NCBI GenBank assembly: GCA_963855995.1
Contig: OY979717.1
Coordinates: 44,273,544-44,337,543 of the forward strand
DNA from: Muricea muricata
Lineage: Eukaryota; Cnidaria; Anthozoa; Malacalcyonacea; Plexauridae
Length of the DNA stretch: 64,000 nucleotides
Direction: 5' to 3'
Shown here: positions 34,107 through 42,925 of the stretch, piece after piece
Numbering within the stretch: position 1 is the stretch's first letter
Layout: every line of letters starts with the position of its first letter
Translations under genes and position numbers: made by a program
The notes under the pieces: generated by a model
What the model saw: only the letters and a program-made list of their open reading frames with translations
Database searches by the model: none
What the model was told of the DNA's origin: nothing

Positions 34107-34902
34107 ATGTCGGAAGAAGATTTTACAAAATACGAAACGTCGTACAGACAATATTACGGGTCCAATTATAACAAAGCGTTACGAAATTTAAAAAATACCA
34201 AAAAACGCATGGAAAAACAATTCGTCCAACAATATCCAAACGCTCGTTTGGATAAGGTTCAAGTTTATCGTTACCTTATCCAAAACAGGCGATGTTACCG
34301 GGACGAGTGTTGACTTTAAAGTTCGCGACGGGCAATTTTTAGACATTACGACCGACGATTTTAAAAAATTATATTCGGGCGAGTTACACTGGTTACCGGT
34401 CATCTGGGATACGAGCGGGACGGTACAACCGTTTACCTTAGCGTCGTCGTCGTTACCACATAATTATAGGAAATTCATCATTTACGTCAACGCAAATTCT
34501 GGGTTTACAAGTAATTTCGACGCGTTGTCTACATCGTGGGAAGGAAACGCAAACGATATTACAAAAATGGCCGTGAACAAAGGCGACCCGTATTTTGCAT
34601 CGTTATTAGCAGCTTATATTATTTCCCACGCGGGTGGGTTAAGTCGGAAACATTTAACAGGTGATAATAACGTTGTTACGAGTATTGCGCGGTACTGTCT
34701 CTATTACCATATGAAACGGTTTACGGGAACGCCAGAAAAAATGTCACCGTATATTACGAACGACATTAAAAAAATAGTCCAAGAAAATATTCCACACAAA
34801 CGTATATGGGCTCATAAATTTGAACGGACGCGTGCCGACTTAAATTATTGGCATTCGCATCATGCGAATAAAAATAATATTAGGAATTATAGGTATATAT
34901 AG
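34107..34902 (+). pseudogene. Unidentified protein, single frameshift
   Basis: The first frame starts 4 bp after the integrase stop (MSEEDFTKYETSYRQYYG). It is replaced near 34263, at a T run with apparently one base missing, by a second frame that continues to 34902. The downstream part contains DFKVRDGQFLDITTDDF, GELHWLPVIWDTSG and HAGGLSRKHL. The GELHW context superficially recalls the active-site His of adenovirus-type proteases, but the matching Gln and Cys regions are not evident, so I do not call it a protease. About 265 residues in all. Confidence 0.5.
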
Positions 34903-34903
34903 G

Positions 34904-35533
34904 ATGTCGGCTAATAATACCGGTGTCCTTGGTATCGACTACGAAGAAGTTTCAAAAGTCGTTAACGATAGCGATACCGATTGGATGAAATTCATTAAAG
35001 ACGATAGCGACGGTCTCATCAAAACCGGACAAATTTTAGTACAATCGGCTATTGAATCGTACGTGTATAGCGTCTTAGGAGCACAAGCACAAACGCGATG
35101 GCCTATTGTTGGACAAGGTGCAAAATCGTTACAAACGCAGCAAATATTCCATCGACTTGTTCAAGATACGATCGCACAAGATAACCCGTCAAAAGCCATT
35201 TCGGATATGCGAAAAGCCATCCAAGACACAAACGTCGTTTTAAACATGGCCATCACGCCAGGTATTATTCTCATCCCATCCAACATGATTATTTTAAAAA
35301 ATAAAGTCGAAGGGTATAACAGCGTTTTAACTATCGCTACGAACGTCATGAAATTTGGCGTGAATACAAAAGTTAATTACGTTGCTCCCAAGGTAACGAA
35401 AAAACCACCTATACCACCAACGGTAAAACCACCACCTACGCCAACTATAACAACACAACCAAATGCTCATCTCCCATACCTTTTAGGTAGTACGATCGGA
35501 ATAGGGTTTTTAGTCACGAAATTTGTTTTGTAA
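34904..35533 (+). CDS. 209-residue protein with Pro-rich linker and C-terminal membrane segment
   Basis: Starts MSANNTGVLGIDYEEV one base after the preceding stop. The middle is helical (SYVYSVLGAQAQTRWPIVGQ). A proline-rich linker (KPPIPPTVKPPPTPT) leads to a C-terminal hydrophobic segment (YLLGSTIGIGFLVTKFVL). The frame is intact. The architecture suggests a tail-anchored virion or membrane protein. I do not recognise the family. A perfect stem-loop follows its stop. Confidence 0.55.
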   Translation: MSANNTGVLGIDYEEVSKVVNDSDTDWMKFIKDDSDGLIKTGQILVQSAIESYVYSVLGAQAQTRWPIVGQGAKSLQTQQIFHRLVQDTIAQDNPSKAISDMRKAIQDTNVVLNMAITPGIILIPSNMIILKNKVEGYNSVLTIATNVMKFGVNTKVNYVAPKVTKKPPIPPTVKPPPTPTITTQPNAHLPYLLGSTIGIGFLVTKFVL

Positions 35534-35559
35534 TTTCATAACCTGTATAGGTTATGAAA
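35534..35559. terminator. Perfect 11-bp stem-loop between convergent genes
   Basis: TTTCATAACCT (35534-35544) pairs with 35549-35559 around a 4-nt loop. It starts at the stop of the plus-strand gene (35533) and is followed by the end of the minus-strand gene at 35565. Confidence 0.65.
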
Positions 35560-35564
35560 ATCAT

Positions 35565-35958
35565 TTAAAACAATAGTTTGGTTGCTAAAACCCCGGCTAC
35601 TGATCCTGTCACGCCAACGACAACGTTCGTATACGTTTTCATTTCGTCGGACGGTTCGTAATAATCGTTAAGTGTAGGTTCCGGGCCAATATCTTCATTT
35701 ATTGCCGTTCGTAACTTGTGTAACGCTTCCTTCGTCTTTATTCGTATCGACTAATTGTTGGTGTAATAAGGCGACTTTGTTCTTTTTTTCGACAGTTTTT
35801 TCATACCATTTTTCTTTTGCAGCCGTTAATTGTTCCATGGCCAAATTATGACGTTTCATTTCATCTTCGTATCCCTTTTTGTCTAATTTGTGGAAAACGT
35901 AACCGGCACCTGCAAAGGCAACGGCATTAAATAACCCACCTGCTACGACGCTTGCCAT
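35565..35958 (-). pseudogene. Small coiled-coil membrane protein, frameshifted
   Basis: The N-terminal frame (from 35958) gives a glycine/alanine-rich hydrophobic start (MASVVAGGLFNAVAFAGAGYVF) and a coiled-coil-like helix (KRHNLAMEQLTAAKEKWYEK). Near 35740 it shifts. The other frame then encodes an acidic stretch and a C-terminal hydrophobic segment (TNVVVGVTGSVAGVLATKLL) ending at 35565 beside the stem-loop. Two predicted membrane segments. Function unknown; similar small membrane proteins accompany Polinton capsid genes. Confidence 0.5.
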
Positions 35959-35962
35959 TCTT

Positions 35963-36203
35963 TTATCTAAGACTTTTTAAACGGTTCGGCGGGACCCAAT
36001 CTTTTTTCTGTGCGAATTTTACAACCAACGATCCACCACCCACTGCGACTGCATGCCATCTTCACCAAATTTTGCACCGTCCGTGTCACGCCGAGATTTT
36101 CTCTTAAAAGTTTACTGCTTGCCATCGATACTCCAGCGGCCCCAACCGTGATAAGTCCAGCATTATACAAACTATTTAAAACTTTTTCTTTCGTTAAAGA
36201 CAT
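35963..36203 (-). pseudogene. Small Ala/Gly-rich protein, frameshifted near C-terminus
   Basis: Starts MSLTKEKVLNSLYNAG and contains a hydrophobic helix (LITVGAAGVSMASSKLL). Near 36050 the frame changes: the original frame becomes Trp/Cys-rich, while the alternative frame gives a smoother AVAVGGGSLVVKFAQKK tail ending at 35963. The latter looks like the native sequence by composition. It follows 36231-36530 and precedes 35565-35958 on the same strand, forming a run of small membrane proteins. Confidence 0.5.
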
Positions 36204-36230
36204 TACTTATTTATTTACAAGTCATCAAAA

Positions 36231-36530
36231 TTATTTTTTTTTTGGTTGTTTTTCTTGTGGTCCTTCTTCTTCTTGTTGTTGTGATTCTTGTGGTCCTTTA
36301 CAAAGGAGATTATAAGCCCCGTACCCAAGGCCGATTACACCGAGCACGCCTACGGATACATAAAGTAGGTTTGCGTTCCCGGTACATTCTTCTTCTTTTC
36401 CGGCTCTTCTACGTTCCTCGGCTTTCCGTGCTTTGGCTTTTCTGGAAATAGCTGCTAGACGTTTCCCTGACGCTACCCGCCCAGGATTTTTTGTCTTTTG
36501 TTCGACCGTAGTTATTTTAGGTTCTTCCAT
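36231..36530 (-). CDS. Basic single-pass membrane protein, 99 residues
   Basis: The N-terminal half is highly basic (NPGRVASGKRLAAISRKAKARKAEERRR), followed by one membrane helix (LLYVSVGVLGVIGLGYGAYNLL) and a Gln/Glu/Pro-rich tail ending KQPKKK. A short basic PGRV..GKRLA motif occurs in small proteins of other Polintons. It could tether DNA to a membrane or capsid shell; this is inference. TAAATAAATAAATA lies immediately before the start codon. Confidence 0.55.
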   Translation of the reverse strand: MEEPKITTVEQKTKNPGRVASGKRLAAISRKAKARKAEERRRAGKEEECTGNANLLYVSVGVLGVIGLGYGAYNLLCKGPQESQQQEEEGPQEKQPKKK

Positions 36531-36547
36531 TATTTATTTATTTAAAG

Positions 36548-36672
36548 AAATTTACAAGGTTCCTTACAAGGTTCCTTACGAAATTTACAAGGTTCCTTAC
36601 AAAGTTCCTTACAAGGTTCCTTACAAGGTTCCTTACAAGGTTCCTTAAAAGGTTCCTTACAAGGTTCTTTAA
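36548..36672. repeat. 12-bp tandem repeat in divergent promoter
   Basis: About ten copies, some interrupted or variant, of a 12-bp unit (TTACAAGGTTCC) fill most of the 162-bp gap between the divergent genes starting at 36530 (-) and 36693 (+). The repeat may have expanded by slippage. Confidence 0.85.
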
Positions 36673-36692
36673 AAAAAAATAACCTATAATAA

Positions 36693-36869
36693 ATGTGGTT
36701 TAATTCATCAAACGAACCATTATCAGCAGCTGTAATTCTCGCGTTAACTACCAGGGAGTACCTAACAGCAGGTATACTTTTTGTAGTGGGCTTGATGGAA
36801 CGAAAGGTAGAAAATGAAGATAGGGACGTAGATTTAGCCGTAAGACGCTACCAAGAAGAAGAAGATTAA
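36693..36869 (+). CDS. Small membrane protein, 58 residues
   Basis: Starts MWFNSSNEPL and has one hydrophobic helix (EYLTAGILFVVGLM) and an acidic tail (YQEEED). The frame is intact and is flanked by the tandem repeat upstream and a perfect stem-loop downstream. No family recognised. Confidence 0.5.
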   Translation: MWFNSSNEPLSAAVILALTTREYLTAGILFVVGLMERKVENEDRDVDLAVRRYQEEED

Positions 36870-36871
36870 AT

Positions 36872-36900
36872 AATTCTAAACGAATTTCTCGTTTAGAATT
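36872..36900. terminator. Perfect 11-bp stem-loop between convergent genes
   Basis: AATTCTAAACG (36872-36882) pairs with 36890-36900. It follows the plus-strand stop at 36869 and overlaps the end of the minus-strand fragment at 36893. Confidence 0.65.
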
Positions 36901-37174
36901 CCCAATCAGATGTTGGCGGAACCGTTTTTAATTTATCCAAAGCTGTCATTTTAGACCAATTCCTATTTAATTCGCGAATGTACGGTTTGACGATCGTACG
37001 CACGATATGTCCTTCGACATGTCGACCTGCTTTACTTAATCCGTTAGCAAGGAGCGATAATTTTTTTTGCTTTTTACGTTCGACCGCACGATGGTTTTTC
37101 CAAAGAACAGGTAAAATTACATGCCGAATGGGTTTGTAGATCCCACGACGTTGGTCGGGTTCTTCAAAAAAAGA
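36893..37174 (-). pseudogene. Basic protein, 5' end missing
   Basis: An open frame of about 93 codons without a plausible start (bounded upstream by TAA at 37177-37175). It encodes a basic, helical product with AVERKKQKKLSLLANGLSK and a C-terminal PPTSDWEF. It looks like the C-terminal part of a larger Polinton gene whose 5' part has been lost or frameshifted. The region 37180-37357 upstream holds no gene and only a weak CCCAAC/GTTGGG hairpin at 37202-37220. Confidence 0.45.
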
Positions 37175-37357
37175 TTATTTTAAAAATTGATGGATAATTT
37201 TCCCAACCCTATTTGTTGGGTTTAATTCGCATAAGTTAAATATGAAATATAAGACGGCTTCTTGAAAATATTTAAATTCCCTATAGTCTCTACCACGACG
37301 AACCTCTATAAACAATTATACTCAAACCCTCTAAAAACTTTTTGGAATAAATCTTTA

Positions 37358-37903
37358 CTATAGTTGGCATTTTCCATTTTTTTTATACCTTTTGGAGGTA
37401 TATAAAAAAAAATTTGGATGTGATTTTTTATCGACGGAATGTTTTTTTAAATCGCTATTTTGCATGCATGTAACATTACATAATCCACAATAATAACGTT
37501 TTTTCTTCATATTGCCCTCATAATGAGCCTTTATTTTATCTTTATGGCTCTCACGGTACGCCGTCCAGTACTCTTCGATTGTTTCTTCATCCCGGACCGG
37601 TAAGTATGAATTTAAACCAGGGTTAAGAGCCCTAACCCATCCCTTTTCTTCTTCACGTATCGTTTTTATATTGCAAACCCGTGACAATAAAGGTGAAATT
37701 CTCCAATTACCTAACCCAACTTCATTCATTCGAGTGTATAAACGGTTATCCTTGCTACAGCCTCGGTCCATAAAATTTTTAGCCCTATATATATGTCCCA
37801 TGTACCGCTTTTTTAAAGGCTGCGACGTACTACCAATATAAATTTCATTCCCACCGTCGGTACGACGTAACATGTATACAGTCCGTTTCTTAATTCCTGA
37901 CAT
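37358..37903 (-). CDS. GIY-YIG nuclease with C-terminal C2H2 zinc finger
   Basis: A 181-residue protein from the ATG at 37903. A longer start at 37945 would run through the stem-loop and is rejected. The GIY-YIG domain occupies residues about 7-98: VYMLRR, IYIGSTSQPLKKRY with the catalytic Arg after the second motif, a Glu-rich EEEKGW and a C-terminal LNPGLNSY. Residues 139-162 form a C2H2-like finger (C139, C142, H155, H162). GIY-YIG enzymes cut one DNA strand per active site. Possible roles are resolving replication intermediates, degrading competitor DNA, or homing; none can be chosen from the sequence. Confidence 0.8.
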   Translation of the reverse strand: MSGIKKRTVYMLRRTDGGNEIYIGSTSQPLKKRYMGHIYRAKNFMDRGCSKDNRLYTRMNEVGLGNWRISPLLSRVCNIKTIREEEKGWVRALNPGLNSYLPVRDEETIEEYWTAYRESHKDKIKAHYEGNMKKKRYYCGLCNVTCMQNSDLKKHSVDKKSHPNFFLYTSKRYKKNGKCQL

Positions 37904-37907
37904 TTTT

Positions 37908-37937
37908 ATTTTATAATCTTTGCGAAGATTATAAAAT
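37908..37937 (-). terminator. Perfect 13-bp stem-loop between tandem genes
   Basis: ATTTTATAATCTT (37908-37920) pairs with 37925-37937 around TGCG. It lies downstream of the late-domain protein stop (37952, minus strand) and just upstream of the nuclease start (37903). Confidence 0.7.
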
Positions 37938-37951
37938 TTCGCCATTGCGAT

Positions 37952-38356
37952 TTATTCTTTCGATACCTGCAAACTTGGGTATAACGGAGGCGCGGTTGGG
38001 TTCTCGCGGACCTCTAGAAGCGTCCGTTCCCTGATAAGTTTTTTGCTAACGTCTTTTAATTCCTCTTGTTTCCCTTTTCTATCAACATTACTTTTCTTAA
38101 TACCACGTATATTTTGTACTGTACTTTGCCCGCTGTCGACCAAGGCAACCCCGACTCCTAATGCGGCAATCACGATTGCAGGAGGAAAAAACATTGCAGC
38201 CGTGACAGTCCCGGCAACGAAGACGGTTTTCGCAAATGTTTTTAGTGCAAATACGGCTTTTTTCTTGTTAGACTTATTTTTCAACCTGTTAATATCACCA
38301 ATAAGGTCATCTTTTAAATGCAATAGTTGCGCTTCCGTGGCTTGTGTAAGGTCCAT
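37952..38356 (-). CDS. Two-helix membrane protein with overlapping late-domain motifs
   Basis: A 134-residue protein with an N-terminal helical region, a long hydrophobic hairpin-like segment (about residues 44-74: VFVAGTVTAAMFFPPAIVIA and ALGVGVALV), a basic stretch and a C-terminal tail. Residues 120-129 read PTAPPLYPSL: PTAP (Tsg101-binding type), PPLY (WW-domain/Nedd4-type PPxY) and YPSL (ALIX-type YPxL) overlap in ten residues. Such late domains recruit ESCRT machinery for budding of enveloped viruses. The gene follows the polymerase by 3 bp and precedes the nuclease. Its role in ESCRT-dependent egress is a motif-based inference. Confidence 0.6.
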   Translation of the reverse strand: MDLTQATEAQLLHLKDDLIGDINRLKNKSNKKKAVFALKTFAKTVFVAGTVTAAMFFPPAIVIAALGVGVALVDSGQSTVQNIRGIKKSNVDRKGKQEELKDVSKKLIRERTLLEVRENPTAPPLYPSLQVSKE

Positions 38357-38359
38357 TAT

Positions 38360-41300
38360 TTATAGAATGGCTTTTAACGCTAAATTCATCAACGATCCTT
38401 TTTGTGCTAACCTTTTTAAATTTAATTGCACATATTCCAAACCCTCATGTTTCGCACGCCAATGACCGTGCGGTACCGTATGGGTTCCATCGGATAAGAT
38501 GACACGTTTGTCATCTTTTGGGCTTAATGCGACTTTACTCATTTTTTCCGTAAACATTTCATGATCGTGTGTTCTAAAACATAACTGTACCACACTTTTG
38601 GACTGTAAATTGAACACACAATTCTTATAATCTTCAAGCGTAATTCCTTTTTTAACGACGGCTTTTTTTGCACCTTTACATTTTTTCCCACCGTTCCCAA
38701 TACATGTTTTTACCCTACAACCACCATCGCAAAAATCTTTTCCGCACATGCCCGGATAATCGCTTAATGTTAACGCGTACGATTTAGAACATGTACCTGC
38801 GTATTCATTTACAGTCCGACCCTTATACTCGTCTTTCCATAACCCGATTACTTTTTTATTCATTCTTGGTAAACCGGCAGGATGGTTTTCTGGATACGCG
38901 CTCGTATCGTACAACGTTGGGACTTCATCGCGAATATCATCGTACCAATCCTCGGTTTGTATTTCCAAAAGGAACGAATCCGTATCGCGGTCATCTGTAA
39001 TCGGGCACGATCACCGTACTTGGCTTTAACGTTGTTATACAAATAATCATACATAAGGGTCTTTGATAAGTCTAAAACGGCTATCCCAACGTAACTTGGT
39101 TTGTTTAATACGACTTTGGATGGGTCCAAGTGTATACCGGCAAGCGTTTCGTTATAAACGGTATAATCTTTAAACGTTGGTTTAGAAATATATTTTAAGG
39201 CTTGTTTACGAGATCCGACAAGTTGGTATTCGGTGCGACCGAGTAAATTTTCACATGTCTTCCCAAAAACAGCGTTGTTTAATAATTTGGCGCAGGATTA
39301 TCGGGCGCAGGTACAAATTCTGAAAAATAATCATGCAAATCTTCCGGATACTCAAGATCGACTTTCACAAAACACGGTGGAAATTCTTCGACCGGAACAC
39401 TTAATTCTTCATTCGTCATCCATGTAAACCCGCCCGTCGGTAACGGTTGTGACATGGCCCATCCGTATAAATTATTCGCATCCAGGTAAATTAAATATTT
39501 GGTAACTTGGTCTGGGTTGAAAATTTCACCGTCTGTTATTTTTTTTCTAAGTCTTCTACTTCATCGGAAGAAAAATCTGAAAAATATTCGCAAACCGTCT
39601 CTACGGAAAATGGTTTCCCTAACTCTTGCATAATTTCAATCGGAGGTTTGTTACGGACTAATCCCATGTAGGGGTTATTCGCTTTGGCATACCGATTTGG
39701 GATTGTAGAAATACCCCCACGTTTCCCTTCCTGAATGAAATCGTACATATCACGGTCGGAAATTAATTCTAATTCTTGTCCGGTATATTTTAATGCCGCT
39801 TTCCACGAAAACCCGGGTAGCGTATACGAATGTAAAATATCAAGCCCATGCGTTGACATTAACCTATCCCGTTGGTACTCCATATTATTCGCAAGTTGTA
39901 CCGTATCCACTTTGCAATAGAAGTCGTGATAATCACGCATGGTTTTTAAATTAAATTTGGTACAAACATCTAAAAAATGGGCATAATCTTCATCGGAAAT
40001 ATGTTCGTCGTTTAATGCCGAATAGAAATCATCTTTAACCAAATTTTTAGGATCTACTTCTAAATTTTTGATCGACGTAAACCAATCGTAGGGGAAAACA
40101 CCTTTACGAATTAACACGTCAAAATGTTCATCCCCGAACTCATGCTTTAATAATTTAAATTCAGACCGCGGAAACGTTTTTACACAATTTGCTAAACTCG
40201 CTTGTAAAAAACCTAACGTGTCTACAAGCCGAATGTACCACGTATCTTTTTTAGTTACTGGTTTACCAGCATCTAATTTTGGGGCCCCGTTTTTATCCAC
40301 CACGGTTGTTTCGCTAATCCGCACGGCTTTTTCGACAGAAATATATTGTTCCGAATTTCGAGCAATCGTTCTTATATGACCGTTAACGCGACCTAATTCA
40401 CGAACAAGCAGATGAAAATCATATTTTGTACCATTATGAAAACCAACAGGAACCGTCTTATCTTTTTTCAAAGCCAAATTACATTGACCGTGTGCCGCAC
40501 CTCGAAATTTACCCGTAAAATGACAATGATCCCTTACCTTATCGTTGTCAACGAAATCCTTTTGACAAATCCAGCACCGTGTCGCGTTACCAAACATGTC
40601 TTGATCTTCCTCGGTCATGATCATCGGTCGGTCTTCTGCATACTTTTTGCCTAGGTCATACACCAAATCCGTCACCGTTCGTATAAAATGTATGGCAACA
40701 TTTTCATTACCCGTTTCCGCCGTGTATTGAATGGTACAACTTTCGGATGGATCTACACGCGATACGAATTGTAAACAATACCCGGAACTTTTATGAATTT
40801 GCGTTTGTGTCGTTTTATCCCCTTTTTGAATATTCACTTTTTCAAGCCGACATTCAAAATCAGCGTAAATAACAAAAGGTTTAAATTCTATATCCTTTAC
40901 ATTTTCAAATTTAACAACCGAACCTACTTTTGTCATTTTTTCGACGGTCCTTTTCTCTGCTTTACAGTCTTTTTTATGTCGAGTGATCGCATCCGCGGTG
41001 CGATGATGGTATGTACAGTATGGGCAGTAAAAACTTGCATGATCATGCATATTATGTCGCATTAATGCCGACATATTTTTAACTGCACTATAATGCCCGT
41101 CGTTATAAAATAATTGCACATTCCTTTCATGCCTTGTATTTGGTTGTCGAAGGTACGTTACTTCGTCGTTGTCCCATCCAAAAACCATGACGGGAATCTT
41201 ATTCATATTTTCGAAAATATCCAATTCATGAAGCGGGGTTGGAAAACTTGTGCACGTCCAATCTAATTCCTCCGACTGATCCCTGAGCTTCTGTGTAAGC

Positions 41301-42277
41301 TTTTCAGCATACCATTTCTGTGAAAGCGGGTTTAAATATCGTGTAACAGCCCATTTAAAACACTGATCATCACTATTCTTTACATTCACAATTCCGTTCT
41401 CACGTCTAAGTTCAAGTTCTTCCGGTAACGGTTTATAACTTGAACCGACGATAGCCGGGATTTCAGAAAACGCCAACATGATGTGATCGAACGACTCTAA
41501 CATCCATCCCGAACCTTCCATACTTTCCACCCTATGAAATTGTTCTCGGATCACTTCTAACATTGCATCAATTATTGCTTCACGATTCGTACCTTCGAAA
41601 TTCTCAAATCTTGTTCCAGAATGCAAACCTTTTAATTGCCGAATAAAACCATTCCCCAACCGCCGTACCATCCAAGGACTAACGCTAAGCCCGACTTTTG
41701 TATTCCGGTTCGCACGAATTAACTCAATAACCTGTGGTCTTATGAACTCGAACAACGATTCTAAATTCCAATGTTTTATACGCTGATCATCAAGCTTATA
41801 ACGAACCCGAGCCCCACCAAAATGATTACCGTACAAATTAAATTGTGGCGGTTGTTCGTACGTAGTATAGTCGGGAATTCTGTTCTTACGAAACCCGCGT
41901 AACACTTTTGCATGTAATGCTCTTTCATTCAACGGTCCTTTTTGTTGTAAATAATCACCAAGAAGCGGGAATCGAGCCAACGCTTGACGTGCGGTCATCC
42001 GATCGCCGTTTACTCGAATTGAACCTCGTTGCCGGGGTAAAATAATAATATAAGGACCGCGGTTATTCCGTATCTCGTCTTGTAAATAAGCGTCGACTAC
42101 TTCCCTCGTGATTCCACCCACTTTTAATAACCGACGAAGTTTATTCCGTTGCGCCCCATTTTTTAAAGGCCCGTTCCGTTGTAAAAACTCGGACACGCCG
42201 GGTTCTTTTAAAATATTAGTGATGGACTGTAATCGCCCGTTATAGGCAAAGGAGCCTTTCCTTCTACGATTAGACAT
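38360..42277 (-). pseudogene. Protein-primed family B DNA polymerase, broken and internally deleted
   Basis: The main ORF (39536-42277, 913 residues) holds a C2H2-like finger (about 418-438), exonuclease motifs YADFE (471-475), HNGTKYDFH (614-622) and YCKVD (787-791), and a zinc-binding insert (568-599). It ends at a shift in an A8 run at 39541. Motif A (LDANNLYGWAM) lies in the next frame near 39460. Motif B (KLLNNAVFGK) lies near 39275 and motif C (DTDS) near 38985, in further frames; an apparent 2-base insertion precedes motif C. The roughly 80 residues normally found between motifs A and B are missing near 39285. The enzyme would replicate the element from a protein primer; this copy cannot encode an active full-length protein. 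Confidence 0.9.
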
Positions 42278-42370
42278 TCTGCGCCTCTATTTATTTAGCA
42301 CATTTTAGCGCTATCGATTTTGTATCTTGAATAAGATATAAAATCTTATGACTAATCGTAGAAGGGAAGG
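42255..42370. repeat. Inverted copy of the polymerase start region
   Basis: Positions 42348-42370 repeat, in inverted orientation with two mismatches, the first 23 nt of the polymerase gene (42277-42255), including an ATG and the codons for N-R-R-R. The arms are 70 bp apart and flank the stem-loop at 42316-42345. The plus-strand copy is followed by a stop within about four codons, so it is not a gene. Confidence 0.7.
42316..42345 (-). terminator. 13-bp stem-loop between tandem genes
   Basis: GATTTTGTATCTT (42316-42328) pairs with 42333-42345 (one G-T pair) around a 4-nt loop. It lies downstream of the 42415-42905 gene and upstream of the polymerase start. Confidence 0.65.
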
Positions 42371-42414
42371 TGTTATTCCCTTAAAAACCCCTAAAAATTT
42401 CCCCTCAATTTTTT

Positions 42415-42905
42415 TACCAAGCCATATCGACAAGCCTAACATGCTTTCGGACATTCTCTTTCACTAACGCCTCATACACTTTCACTTGTAAACCTATTTT
42501 ATCCCCATTAAACAAAATCCCAGTAACCTACAACACGGCTTTTACGTCGCAAGTTTTATCCTCATACTCCGAAACGTCGACCTCACCGTCGACCTCGTAA
42601 AATTTCACAGAAGGTTTTAATTTAGGGTAAATTGTATTTTCATCGTCACCGTAAAATAATTTTTTCGTCAATGGATGACCCAAATGACCTTCACATTCTT
42701 TGACAATATTTTTTAAAGTCTTTAGAGTTTCCTCGCCTAATTTTAAAGACATGGAAAGCGTCTTAAATTTATTATCTCTTTTAACACCGTACGAAAAACA
42801 TTTATTCGTCTTCACAAAATAAGGTTCGCCATTCATTGTCTTGATCCGGATCATTTCCATTCCAGAGACGTTCAAAGGCTTTTTAGCTTTAAGTAAGACC
42901 GACAT
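42415..42905 (-). pseudogene. Possible ssDNA-binding-like protein with in-frame TAG
   Basis: The frame from 42905 (MSVLLKAKKPLNVSGMEMIR) runs to a TAG at 42528-42530 and then stays open in the same frame for 37 more codons to 42415, ending GLQVKVYEALVKENV and VDMAW. Beta-rich composition and position beside the polymerase suggest a single-stranded-DNA-binding (OB-fold) role, but I cannot confirm a fold. The TAG may be a recent nonsense mutation. The gene is the outermost on the right, starting 21 bp inside the right terminal repeat. Confidence 0.5.
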
Positions 42906-42925
42906 TGTTTTATCTAATCCTAAAA

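Noticed and set aside
34107..34902. Adenovirus-type cysteine protease
   Set aside because: Only a GELHW context is suggestive; no matching Gln and Cys regions were found.
36548..36672. CRISPR-like array
   Set aside because: Units are 12-bp back-to-back tandem repeats without unique spacers.
37904..37945. Upstream start for the GIY-YIG gene
   Set aside because: It would translate through a perfect 13-bp stem-loop; the ATG at 37903 lies just after it and gives a standard domain start.
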